From contig CANBZE010000069.1 of NCBI GenBank assembly GCA_947373775.1, positions 1 through 7,838 of the forward strand: DNA of 7,838 nucleotides, written 5' to 3'. Source of the stretch: Alphaproteobacteria bacterium (GTDB lineage Bacteria > Pseudomonadota > Alphaproteobacteria > Micropepsales > Micropepsaceae). This document shows, piece after piece, positions 1 to 5,930 of this stretch. Below the pieces are notes generated by a model that did no database searches, was not told where the DNA came from, and was given only the letters and a program-made list of their open reading frames with translations. The translations under genes and the position numbers were made by a program. Numbering within the stretch: the first letter of the stretch is position 1; the number at the start of each line of letters is the position of its first letter.

Positions 1-1125
1 AAGAAGCTGTTCGTACTGTGCGCCGCGCTGCTGTTCGCCACGCAGGCATCTGCGCGCGAGGTCTGGACCAGGGAACAGGCCAATCAATGGTACGGCAAGC
101 AGAAATGGCTGGTGGGCAGCAACTATATCCCCGCCGACGCCATCAACCAGCTGGAGATGTTCCAGGCCGCCAGCTTCAACCCGGCCGAGATAGACAAGGA
201 GCTGGGCTGGGCGCAAGGCATGGGCATGACCACCATGCGGGTGTTCCTGCACGACGCATTGTGGCAGCAGGATCCGGCAGGCTTCAAAAAGCGCATGGAC
301 GCTTTCCTGGCGATCAGCGCCAAACACGGCATCAAGCCGCTGTTCGTCTTGTTCGACAGCTGCTGGGACCCCAACTACAAGCTCGGCCCACAGCATCCGC
401 CCATCCCCGGTGTCCACAATTCGGGTTGGGTGCAATCACCCGGCGCCAAGGCGCTGGCAGATCCGGCGCAATATGCGCGGCTTGAGGCCTTTGTGAAGGG
501 CGTGGTCGGCAGCTTTGCCCATGATGACCGCATCCTGGGCTGGGACCTGTGGAACGAGCCCGACAACACCAATGGCAGTTCCTATGTCGACCCCAGCCAG
601 GCGCGCTATGACCAGGTCGCCTTCCTGTTGCCCAAGGTTTTTGAATGGGCACGTTCGGCCGACCCGTCACAGCCTCTGACCAGCGGCATCTGGCATCACG
701 ATCATTGGGAAAACCTGGCCAGCCTCAACAGCGTGGAAAAGACCCAGCTCACCCAGTCCGATGTGATCAGCTTTCACGACTACAGCTGGCCGGAAACCTT
801 CGAGGCGCGGGCGAAATCGCTGGAAACTTACGGCCGCCCCGTCATCTGCACCGAATACATGGCGCGGGGCGCGGGCTCGACCTTCGACACCATCCTGCCC
901 ATCGGCAAGAAGCGTAACGTCGGCATGATCAATTGGGGCTTCGTCAACGGCAAGACCCAGACCGATATGCCCTGGGACAGCTGGCAGCGGCCTTATACCC
1001 TGCGGCCGCCGACCCTGTGGTTCCACGATATCTTCCGCGCCGACGGCACGCCGTACCGGGCGCGGGAGATCACCATCATAAAAAGGCTGAGCGCGGCGCC
1101 CAGGACCATCGTGCCAACCGAATAG
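1..1125 (+). CDS. Secreted GH5-like glycoside hydrolase (cellulase/mannanase/xylanase clan), 5' end cut by window
   Basis: The open frame begins at base 1 without a start codon. It opens KKLFVLCAALLFATQASA-RE, a Sec signal peptide lacking only its Met, so the real start is probably the codon just outside the window; 374 residues are visible. A GTG at 112 would remove the signal peptide and is not the start. Clan GH-A (family 5-like) signs are: WDLWNEPDN near residues 181-189, whose Glu (bases 556-558) would be the acid/base; FHDYSWPE near 258-265; VICTEY, whose Glu (853-855) would be the nucleophile; and an INWGFVNG strand further on. The protein probably hydrolyses a beta-linked polysaccharide or oligosaccharide in the periplasm or outside the cell. 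The substrate (glucan, mannan, xylan) cannot be told from sequence. Its stop lies one base from the stop of the convergent cupin gene. GH5 versus another clan GH-A family is less sure than the fold. Confidence 0.88.
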   Translation, partial: KKLFVLCAALLFATQASAREVWTREQANQWYGKQKWLVGSNYIPADAINQLEMFQAASFNPAEIDKELGWAQGMGMTTMRVFLHDALWQQDPAGFKKRMDAFLAISAKHGIKPLFVLFDSCWDPNYKLGPQHPPIPGVHNSGWVQSPGAKALADPAQYARLEAFVKGVVGSFAHDDRILGWDLWNEPDNTNGSSYVDPSQARYDQVAFLLPKVFEWARSADPSQPLTSGIWHHDHWENLASLNSVEKTQLTQSDVISFHDYSWPETFEARAKSLETYGRPVICTEYMARGAGSTFDTILPIGKKRNVGMINWGFVNGKTQTDMPWDSWQRPYTLRPPTLWFHDIFRADGTPYRAREITIIKRLSAAPRTIVPTE

Positions 1126-1126
1126 A

Positions 1127-1555
1127 TCACTTCCATGGCGTGGGTACCGGAACATAGTCGGTGGGCGCTTCGGCGGGCTCCGAGCCGAAATCGGCCGGCG
1201 ACACGATCTCCAGATATTCCATGTCGGGGGAATAATCGAACAGATAGTGCACCATGCCGGGGCGCTGGTGCACAACATCGCCTTCTTCCACCAGGGTGAC
1301 CTTGTCCTCATACATGAACTTGGCCCAGCCCTTCATCATCACCACGATCTGGAAGTCGCAGACGTGATAATGCCAGCCGGTGCCTTCGGTGGGCGGTTCA
1401 TTGGCGCGCACCATATGGGCGATCACCTTGCCGTTGGTGGCGCCGGCAATCCCCAGGTCGCGGTACAGGAAGAAATCGCGCAGGCCACCGCGCTTGAACT
1501 CGGTATCGCCCGGTTTGACATGGCTGAAGAAGGTGCTGGTCGGTTCTTTGCCCAT
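1127..1555 (-). CDS. Single-domain cupin protein, cytoplasmic
   Basis: This 142-residue protein has no signal peptide and the size of a one-domain cupin. Motif 1 reads WHYHVCDFQ...G, with H62, H64 and G76 in the usual spacing, but the metal-binding Glu position is Gln69. Motif 2 is GDVVHQRPGMVHY (92-104), giving the last ligand, H103. A metal-binding beta-barrel is therefore likely, with altered coordination; the substrate is unknown. Cupins of this type include small-molecule isomerases, dioxygenases and sugar-binding proteins. The ATG is supported by GGGAG (1562-1566, minus strand) six bases upstream. It lies 128 bases downstream of a binding-protein gene on the same strand, so it could be a separate unit or the tail of that operon. 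Its stop faces the glycoside hydrolase stop with one base between. Family assignment is firm; function is open. Confidence 0.9.
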   Translation of the reverse strand: MGKEPTSTFFSHVKPGDTEFKRGGLRDFFLYRDLGIAGATNGKVIAHMVRANEPPTEGTGWHYHVCDFQIVVMMKGWAKFMYEDKVTLVEEGDVVHQRPGMVHYLFDYSPDMEYLEIVSPADFGSEPAEAPTDYVPVPTPWK

Positions 1556-1570
1556 TACGGACTCCCATGC

Positions 1571-1579
1571 TGCGTCGCA
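1571..1579. repeat. Copy 1 of 9-bp repeat TGCGTCGCA
   Basis: TGCGTCGCA is an odd-centred dyad (TGCG-T-CGCA). It lies just upstream of the cupin ribosome binding site and recurs in the same orientation at 1667-1675. Two copies at either end of a 128-base intergenic stretch could be operator half-sites for a regulator of the cupin gene. CG-rich 9-mers can also recur by chance here. Confidence 0.35.
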
Positions 1580-1644
1580 CCATTAAGGCATCAAAACGAA
1601 AGCTTGGAAAGAGCCATTAAACACAGGGTTAGCGCACGATTCTC

Positions 1645-1658
1645 CGGCAGGTCTGCCG
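1645..1658. other. 14-bp dyad CGGCAG-GT-CTGCCG
   Basis: Perfect six-base arms flank a two-base centre in the intergenic region between the binding-protein stop and the cupin start. An A run follows on the plus strand (1659-1664), so on the minus strand, where both neighbouring genes are read, a T run precedes the dyad. That is the wrong order for an intrinsic terminator of the upstream operon. An operator or the stem of a terminator lacking its U-tract are both possible. Confidence 0.35.
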
Positions 1659-1666
1659 AAAAAATG

Positions 1667-1675
1667 TGCGTCGCA
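1667..1675. repeat. Copy 2 of 9-bp repeat TGCGTCGCA
   Basis: Identical to 1571-1579, same orientation, 96 bases away start to start. It sits 8 bases from the stop codon of the binding-protein gene and next to the 1645-1658 dyad. Possible regulator binding site; unproven. Confidence 0.35.
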
Positions 1676-1683
1676 ACAATGGT

Positions 1684-2463
1684 CTAAGGGATGGCGCCCA
1701 GTTGGGTGACGCCATGGGCCTTCCACACCGGGACCGCCGCGGGCGCGGTGATGAAGCTCAAAAAGGCCTGAGCATTCTCCGAGGCATTGCTGGCGGTGGC
1801 GATGCCGCCGGCAAAGTCCACGCTGGCGCCATAGAGCTCGGGCACCGGTCCCGCCAGCGCCACATCCTTGTTTGCCATCAGCTCGGGCACCATCTGCAGG
1901 GCGATGTCCGCCTGGCCTGACGCAAGGCCAGTCACCGCCAATCCCTGGATCGGCACGCGCTTGACGCCCTTGAAGCCGGGATCCGAAAGCATGCGGTCGA
2001 TCACGACACCGGCGGACGTTCCGGCCCTGGGATCGGCAAAGGCGACGCCTCTGGCCGCCAGCAACGCGGCGCGGAATTTCTCCGGCGTGGAAACATCGGG
2101 CACCGCTGTGCCGGTCTTCACGCCCACGCCGACCGCGATATGGCCCAAGGGCGTCATGCCGGTGACGGTGGGCAGGGCGACGATGTCGGTGGTGGGTAGC
2201 AACACCACGTCGGCGGGACCACCCGCTTTCAGCGCGGCAAAAATCTTGTCGCGCGAGCCGCCCGCCACTGTCACGGGGATGCCGGTTTTTTGGGTGAATT
2301 GCGTCGCCAGCGCGGCAGCGCCCGGCGCCGCCGAAGCCGGCGTCAGCACCATCAGGGGCGCAGCGGTGTCTGCAGCCTGGGCCGCGCCGCCATTCCCCAA
2401 TAGGGGCAGCAGCGCGGCCAGCAGGAAAGCGCTAGACCGTTTTGGGATCCACATGCAGGACAT
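1684..2463 (-). CDS. Orphan ModA-like periplasmic substrate-binding protein
   Basis: About 259 residues. A Sec signal peptide (MWIPKRSS, a Leu/Ala-rich core, then AAQA-AD) precedes a type 2 periplasmic-binding fold. Family features are a first strand LMVLTPASAAPG, TQKTGIPVTVAGGSRDKI, and PADVVLLPTTDI, which corresponds to the ModA 'ADV' strand. Later come FADPRAGTSAGVVIDRML and GLASGQADIALQMVPEL. This is the arrangement of molybdate-type and related SBP_bac_11 proteins. No permease or ATPase gene for import lies beside it, so the ligand is unknown and may not be molybdate. The start is uncertain: TTG 2466, ATG 2463 and ATG 2454 are all in frame and none has a good ribosome binding site. The 2454 start gives the neatest signal peptide. 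All overlap the end of the upstream isomerase gene by 23-35 bases, so translation is probably coupled to it. Confidence 0.85.
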   Translation of the reverse strand: MSCMWIPKRSSAFLLAALLPLLGNGGAAQAADTAAPLMVLTPASAAPGAAALATQFTQKTGIPVTVAGGSRDKIFAALKAGGPADVVLLPTTDIVALPTVTGMTPLGHIAVGVGVKTGTAVPDVSTPEKFRAALLAARGVAFADPRAGTSAGVVIDRMLSDPGFKGVKRVPIQGLAVTGLASGQADIALQMVPELMANKDVALAGPVPELYGASVDFAGGIATASNASENAQAFLSFITAPAAVPVWKAHGVTQLGAIP

Positions 2464-3415
2464 CAACCATATACTTGATGTTGCCCTTCAGCACTTCTTC
2501 CATGTTGCTCCCCTTGGGGATCATGGAAGCGTCCAGATCAAGCACGCACCAGCCCTTGAAGTTCTGGGCAATCAGATATTTCTGCAGCGTGGGGAAGTCC
2601 ACGCCGCCGCCATCCACATCGTTCAGGTTGCGGAACCAGCCATGACCGCCGGCTTCCGGGCCGCTCTTGGGCACCGCCAGAACCTTGCCGCCGCGCAGGT
2701 GCCTGGGCGCGTCCTTGTAATGGACCTCCGCCAGGCGCGGCCAATAATCCTTGATGATCTGGATCGGGTCCATGCCGCCAAGGGTGAGATGCGAGGTGTC
2801 GGCGGTCAGCCAGACATAGCGCGGATCGGTCAGCTTCATCAGCAGCCGGGTCTCATGCTCGGTCTGGATCAGGGATCCGACATGGGGATGGGGCGCCAGC
2901 TTGATGCCCATCTTGATGGTTTCCATGCCGATGGCGTTCAGTGCATCGGCGCAGACCTTGATCTGGTCGTCGCTGACGTCATAGCCCTTGGGGCGCGGGC
3001 CATTGTTCATCTTGAAATGGTCGCAATAGCCGAACGGCTTGATGAAATCGCGTGCGAACTTGATGTGGTCGGCGATGGTCTTGGGCGTCTGGGCCGGATC
3101 GTAGAAGTTGCCGGAGAAGTCGGGGCCACCGCCATTGGAGCAGGTCACCATCTGCAGCCCCGCATCCGTCATCAGTTTTTTCAGGACCAGCGGCTTGTCG
3201 AGATAGTTCACGACATTCTGGCGGAAGGGTTCGATGCCCGGCAGGCCGACGCGCTGGCCGACCTTGATGGCTTCCTCGATATCGGTGCCCCAGGAAATGG
3301 CGCTGTAGCCGAAGCGGAAGGACAGGGGCTTGGCGGCGGCGGCCTGCAGGCCCAGACCCGATACACCCGCAAGCGCGGCTGATGTCTGGATGAAGTGGCG
3401 GCGTGAGAATGTCAT
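2432..3415 (-). CDS. Tat-exported sugar phosphate isomerase/epimerase-like TIM barrel
   Basis: 327 residues. The N-terminus MTFSRRHFIQTSAALAG is a twin-arginine (Tat) signal with a likely cut after LQAAAA (about residue 28). The rest is an AP_endonuc_2 (xylose-isomerase-like) TIM barrel. Candidate metal ligands and catalytic residues are E62 (GIEPF), H176/H178, E186 (TEHET), D206 and H209 (ADTSHL) and H232 (HYKD). The last strand reads VLDLD (292-295), where relatives often have Glu first, so D293 may replace a ligand. ATG 3415 is chosen because GGAGGG lies five bases upstream; an in-frame start at 3505 lacks this and would bury the Tat signal. Tat export means it probably folds with its metal in the cytoplasm and acts in the periplasm. 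Free or glycosidic sugars are therefore likelier substrates than sugar phosphates. It overlaps the binding-protein gene and heads that unit. Confidence 0.92.
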   Translation of the reverse strand: MTFSRRHFIQTSAALAGVSGLGLQAAAAKPLSFRFGYSAISWGTDIEEAIKVGQRVGLPGIEPFRQNVVNYLDKPLVLKKLMTDAGLQMVTCSNGGGPDFSGNFYDPAQTPKTIADHIKFARDFIKPFGYCDHFKMNNGPRPKGYDVSDDQIKVCADALNAIGMETIKMGIKLAPHPHVGSLIQTEHETRLLMKLTDPRYVWLTADTSHLTLGGMDPIQIIKDYWPRLAEVHYKDAPRHLRGGKVLAVPKSGPEAGGHGWFRNLNDVDGGGVDFPTLQKYLIAQNFKGWCVLDLDASMIPKGSNMEEVLKGNIKYMVDVLHVDPKTV

Positions 3416-3556
3416 GGGGTCCCTCCGGGTATTTTCTGGTTGCGGCAAGACTGGCATGGCGCGCCCGCGCCTGTCTCTCCCAAAAGCCATGTTGCAGTGA
3501 ACCAAAAGCGGGTTTGGGGCGTAGACAGGGGCGGAAAACTTCCCCAGAAAAGCCCC
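3416..3556. promoter_or_regulatory. Divergent intergenic region (isomerase / hydrolase)
   Basis: These 141 bases separate the leftward isomerase and the rightward hydrolase genes, so they should carry both promoters. Apart from the isomerase ribosome binding site I see no convincing -35/-10 pair or strong dyad. The hydrolase start has only a weak purine stretch (AGAAAAG) ahead of it. Function rests on gene orientation alone. Confidence 0.35.
3421..3426 (-). promoter_or_regulatory. Ribosome binding site GGAGGG that fixes the isomerase start
   Basis: Read on the minus strand this is GGAGGG, followed by ACCCC and then ATG at 3415. It selects that ATG over the upstream in-frame ATG at 3505 and keeps the Tat signal at the N-terminus. 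Confidence 0.8.
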
Positions 3557-4402
3557 ATGTCCAAGATCAAAGCCCTGATGGCGGCCGGCGCCGCAGCGCT
3601 CGCGTCAGCCTGCTCGCCCTTCGCCGCCATCAACCTGTTGGTGCCCAAGTCGGGCTATGCCGTGCACCGGGGCCTGGCCTTTGGCAGCGACCCGCGCCAG
3701 AAGCTGGACATCTATGTGCCGACCGGCGCGAAGGGTCCGATGCCGGTGCTGCTGTTTTTCTATGGCGGCGGCTGGCAGGCGGGAAGCCGCACCGATTACC
3801 GCGCCTTCGGCCAGGCCTTCACCAGCGCCGGCATGGTGGTGGCGGTGGCCGATTACCGGTTCTATCCGCAGGTGAAGTTTCCCGGCTTTGTCGAGGACGC
3901 GGCCGGCGCGCTGGCCTTCCTGCACGATCATGCCGCGCACTATGGCGGCGATCCCAATCGCATCTTCGTCAGCGGCCATTCGGCCGGGGCTTACAACGCT
4001 GTCATGCTGGCATCAGAGCCCAAATTCGTCGAGGCCAAAGGCGGGCGGCTGGGCTGGATCCGGGGCGTGATCGGATTGTGCGGACCGTATGACTTCCTGC
4101 CGATGAGCGATCCGGTCTATGTCGAGATGTTCCACGGCACCAACAATCTGGAGTCCATGCCGACCAACCATGTCAACGGCGTGCGCCAGCCGATGCTGCT
4201 GACCACCGGCACCGCCGACACCACGGTGGACCAGGGCAATACCGACCGCATGGCGGACAAGCTGCGATCCTTCGGCAGCGAGGTGAAGGTGATCAAGTAC
4301 CAGGGCACCGGCCATATCGGCATCATCCTGTCCCTGGTGCCGGGCTTTCGAAAGATGACGAGCCTGCGCCAGGACATGATCGACTTCATTCGTTCGCACT
4401 GA
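3557..4402 (+). CDS. Probable lipoprotein alpha/beta hydrolase (BD-FAE/carboxylesterase type)
   Basis: 281 residues. The N-terminus is a short charged segment and an Ala-rich core ending LASAC-SP (Cys19), an atypical lipobox with Ala rather than Leu at -3. Membrane anchoring is therefore probable, not certain. The alpha/beta-hydrolase signs are all present: an oxyanion-hole loop FYGGGW, with Tyr where many esterases have His; the nucleophile elbow GHSAGA (S142); an acid in GTADTTVD (D221); and the base in GTGHIG (H253). It resembles the BD-FAE esterases that remove acyl or feruloyl groups from plant polysaccharides, but general carboxylesterases share these motifs. Near the glycoside hydrolase, a role in carbohydrate de-esterification is a reasonable inference. 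ATG 3557 is preferred over an upstream in-frame ATG at 3440, which would bury the export signal and overlap the divergent region. Its TGA overlaps the next ATG. Confidence 0.9.
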   Translation: MSKIKALMAAGAAALASACSPFAAINLLVPKSGYAVHRGLAFGSDPRQKLDIYVPTGAKGPMPVLLFFYGGGWQAGSRTDYRAFGQAFTSAGMVVAVADYRFYPQVKFPGFVEDAAGALAFLHDHAAHYGGDPNRIFVSGHSAGAYNAVMLASEPKFVEAKGGRLGWIRGVIGLCGPYDFLPMSDPVYVEMFHGTNNLESMPTNHVNGVRQPMLLTTGTADTTVDQGNTDRMADKLRSFGSEVKVIKYQGTGHIGIILSLVPGFRKMTSLRQDMIDFIRSH

Positions 4403-5145
4403 TGGCGAAGAAGCACATTCTTCGTGATCGACTGAGGCCTGGACTGAAGCTTGTCTTCTGCGGCACGGCCGCAGGAAAGCAATCGGCTTTGCGAAAAGCC
4501 TATTACGCAAATCCGCAAAACAAATTCTGGAAAACACTTCACGCTGTCGGCCTGACGCCGCGACAGTTCGAGCCGGACGAATACCCAATTCTATGGGATA
4601 TCGATATCGGTCTTACCGACATCTCGAAATTTCACTTCGGGATGGATCACCAGCTTCCGAAAGAGGCATTGGGGGACGATGCCGCTGATGCGCTGCGCAA
4701 ACGAATACTAAAATTCGCGCCGCAATATCTGGCTTTTACCAGCCTGAAAGCCGGTCGCCAAATAATGGGAAAGAAGGCGGTGGCAGGCGAACAGCCGCAT
4801 CTGCTGGGCCAGACGCGTGTCTTCATCCTGCCGTCACCATCGCCCTTGGCCGCCAATCACTGGGACATCAAGCCCTGGCGCGATCTGGCGAAGGCTGTGA
4901 AGGCCTTGGATTTAGGGCGTCAGGCGCGCCTTGCCACGGTGAGACCCGCGACCAGCAGCACCAGGAAGATGACCAGGAAGATGAAGAACAGGGTCTTGGC
5001 GATGGCGATGGATGTGCCGGCGATGCCGGTAAAGCCCAGCAGGCCCGCGATCAGGCCGATCACCAGGAAAATCAATGCCCATTTCAGCACGGCAAACTCC
5101 GTATTCGAAATCCTGCGGACAGGAAACTCGAAAACGGTTGCCTGA
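4402..5145 (+). CDS. mug: Mug/TDG-type mismatch-specific DNA glycosylase with a frame-extended C-terminus
   Basis: The domain covers about residues 1-170, matching E. coli Mug (168 residues). Motif 1 is VFCGTAAG (18-25), then [22 protein letters not shown] and IGLTDISK. Motif 2 is LPSPSP (143-148), followed by the helix [13 protein letters not shown]. The enzyme should remove uracil or mispaired bases from DNA. Where E. coli Mug has GINPG with catalytic Asn18, this protein has Ala23. Residues 171-247 match no family feature; they are rich in Lys, Arg and Met and lie antisense to a real DUF1328 gene. Deleting one T of TTT (4911-4913) would give GAT TAG and a 170-residue protein ending four bases from the DUF1328 stop. 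The start overlaps the hydrolase stop (TGATG) without its own ribosome binding site. The central part is visibly richer in A/T-ending codons than its neighbours, hinting at a separate origin. Confidence 0.85.
   Translation: MAKKHILRDRLRPGLKLVFCGTAAGKQSALRKAYYANPQNKFWKTLHAVGLTPRQFEPDEYPILWDIDIGLTDISKFHFGMDHQLPKEALGDDAADALRKRILKFAPQYLAFTSLKAGRQIMGKKAVAGEQPHLLGQTRVFILPSPSPLAANHWDIKPWRDLAKAVKALDLGRQARLATVRPATSSTRKMTRKMKNRVLAMAMDVPAMPVKPSRPAIRPITRKINAHFSTANSVFEILRTGNSKTVA
4920..5090 (-). CDS. DUF1328 (YtjA family) small membrane protein
   Basis: This 56-residue protein starts at GTG 5090: [20 protein letters not shown], then [15 protein letters not shown], a second hydrophobic run and VARRA at the end. 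This is the usual DUF1328/YtjA pattern of two transmembrane helices around a Gly-rich turn, at the usual length. CGGAG (5097-5101, minus strand) lies six bases before the GTG. It will sit in the inner membrane. Its molecular role is unknown; relatives are often stress-induced. It lies 87 bases downstream of the mla-type operon on the same strand, with a possible promoter of its own at 5125-5150. It is entirely antisense to the 3' extension of the glycosylase frame, and the family match shows which strand is the authentic coding strand. Confidence 0.93.
   Translation of the reverse strand: MLKWALIFLVIGLIAGLLGFTGIAGTSIAIAKTLFFIFLVIFLVLLVAGLTVARRA
5097..5101 (-). promoter_or_regulatory. Ribosome binding site CGGAG for the DUF1328 GTG start
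   Basis: On the minus strand CGGAG is followed by TTTGCC and then GTG at 5090. It supports the GTG start and the expected MLKWA N-terminus. Confidence 0.7.
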
Positions 5146-5150
5146 GTTCC
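5125..5150 (-). promoter_or_regulatory. Possible EcfG-type general stress promoter for DUF1328
   Basis: Reading the minus strand, GGAAC (5150-5146) is followed by a 17-base spacer and AGTT (5128-5125). The known EcfG consensus in alphaproteobacteria is GGAAC, 16-17 bases, CGTT; here one -10 base differs. It ends 34 bases before the start codon, a suitable leader length. The short consensus makes chance matches easy. Confidence 0.35.
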
Positions 5151-5179
5151 CGCAACTATTTTGCCGCGGGGCAGGAACT
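5145..5179 (-). terminator. Possible stem-loop after the mla-type operon
   Basis: In minus-strand RNA, bases 5179-5171 (AGUUCCUGC) can pair with 5153-5145 (GCGGGAACU), giving nine pairs with one G-U and a 17-base loop. It begins at the stop codon of the auxiliary lipoprotein gene. A short T run (TTTT, 5133-5136 region, minus strand) follows some nine bases later rather than immediately, so this is a poor intrinsic terminator. It also overlaps the possible GGAAC box. Confidence 0.3.
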
Positions 5180-5930
5180 ATTGGGGCTTGGGAACGTCTC
5201 GCAACCGCTGCGATCCGCGGGTGACGTCGTGCAGCAACTGTTCCGCTGGCTTGCCGGGAGATGCCGTGCTGGGCGCGTTCTGGATGATGGGCATCGGGAA
5301 GGTCAGCGCCCAGTCCACGATGGCCTTGACCGCTGCGCCGAGCGCCTGCTGCAGCGCTTGTACCGCCGCGCCGGCGCTGTTGATCGAAGCCGAACCGGTC
5401 TGGGTGGTGGCAAAGCTGCCGACGATGGCGCGGCCATGGGCCGTGGTCAGCTTGGCGGTGATGCTCACCGTCACGCCGGGAACGCCATCCGGCGTGCTGT
5501 AATGGGCGCCGAAATCCTTGACCTCGATGGCCAGGTTGTAGTCGGCATGAAGCGCCGCTTCTTCGGTCGCCACAGCGTCGATCCGGCCTGACGCCTCGAA
5601 GCCGTCCAGGATGGCGTGCTGCACGATAGGCGCCAGGCGGTCGGGATAGTTCGCCTTGGCATAGAAATCCATGGTGCCGTCCGGCTGGAACAGGGCGATG
5701 CGTTCGCTGTCCAGCGCGCCGGCGACATCCGGACGCAGGATGCTCAGCGCCCACGGCACTTTTGAGGCAGCGGGCGCGCCGCCGGCAGGCGCGGCCGGAA
5801 AGTTCGGCCGCACGACATAAATTGGGCTGGCCTCGGGCGGGCCGATCAGGTCCTTGCCGCAGCCGGAGAGCGCGAGCGCCGAGGCGCCCACCAGGAACAT
5901 ATTGCTTAGCAGTTGGCGCCGCTGGATCAT
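5178..5930 (-). CDS. ABC-transport auxiliary lipoprotein (PqiC/YmbA-like) of the Mla-type system
   Basis: 250 residues. MIQRRQLLSNMFLVGASALA is a lipoprotein signal ending in a good lipobox, LSGC, with Cys24 as the lipidated residue. The following stretch, with ALSILRPDVAGALDSERIAL (61-80) and YAKANYPDRLAPIVQHAIL (90-108), fits the ABC_trans_aux (PF03886) domain shared with PqiC. It then has the typical GRIDAV strand. The C-terminal part (about 190-250) is a predicted helix and a Pro-rich tail. The position directly after the MCE gene, with an ATGA overlap, fits an outer-membrane lipoprotein that docks the periplasmic MCE assembly. A GGGGAC ribosome binding site precedes the ATG. Residue +2 is Gly25, not Asp, consistent with sorting to the outer membrane by E. 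coli rules. Confidence 0.92.
   Translation of the reverse strand: MIQRRQLLSNMFLVGASALALSGCGKDLIGPPEASPIYVVRPNFPAAPAGGAPAASKVPWALSILRPDVAGALDSERIALFQPDGTMDFYAKANYPDRLAPIVQHAILDGFEASGRIDAVATEEAALHADYNLAIEVKDFGAHYSTPDGVPGVTVSITAKLTTAHGRAIVGSFATTQTGSASINSAGAAVQALQQALGAAVKAIVDWALTFPMPIIQNAPSTASPGKPAEQLLHDVTRGSQRLRDVPKPQ

Noticed and set aside
112..1125. GTG 112 as the start of the glycoside hydrolase
   Set aside because: The frame is open to base 1 and encodes a near-complete signal peptide, so the true start is just outside the window.
667..1311. 214-codon minus-strand open frame
   Set aside because: Antisense to the glycoside hydrolase and out of frame with the cupin; no recognisable family.
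1645..1664. Dyad with A run as an intrinsic terminator of the binding-protein operon
   Set aside because: Both adjacent genes are on the minus strand, where the T run comes before the stem rather than after it.
1868..3382. 504-codon plus-strand open frame
   Set aside because: It is the antisense shadow of the binding-protein and isomerase genes, which have clear family motifs, signal peptides and a ribosome binding site; the shadow product shows no domain.
3416..3505. Upstream start of the isomerase at 3505
   Set aside because: It would place 30 unrelated residues before the Tat signal; the ATG at 3415 has a strong ribosome binding site.
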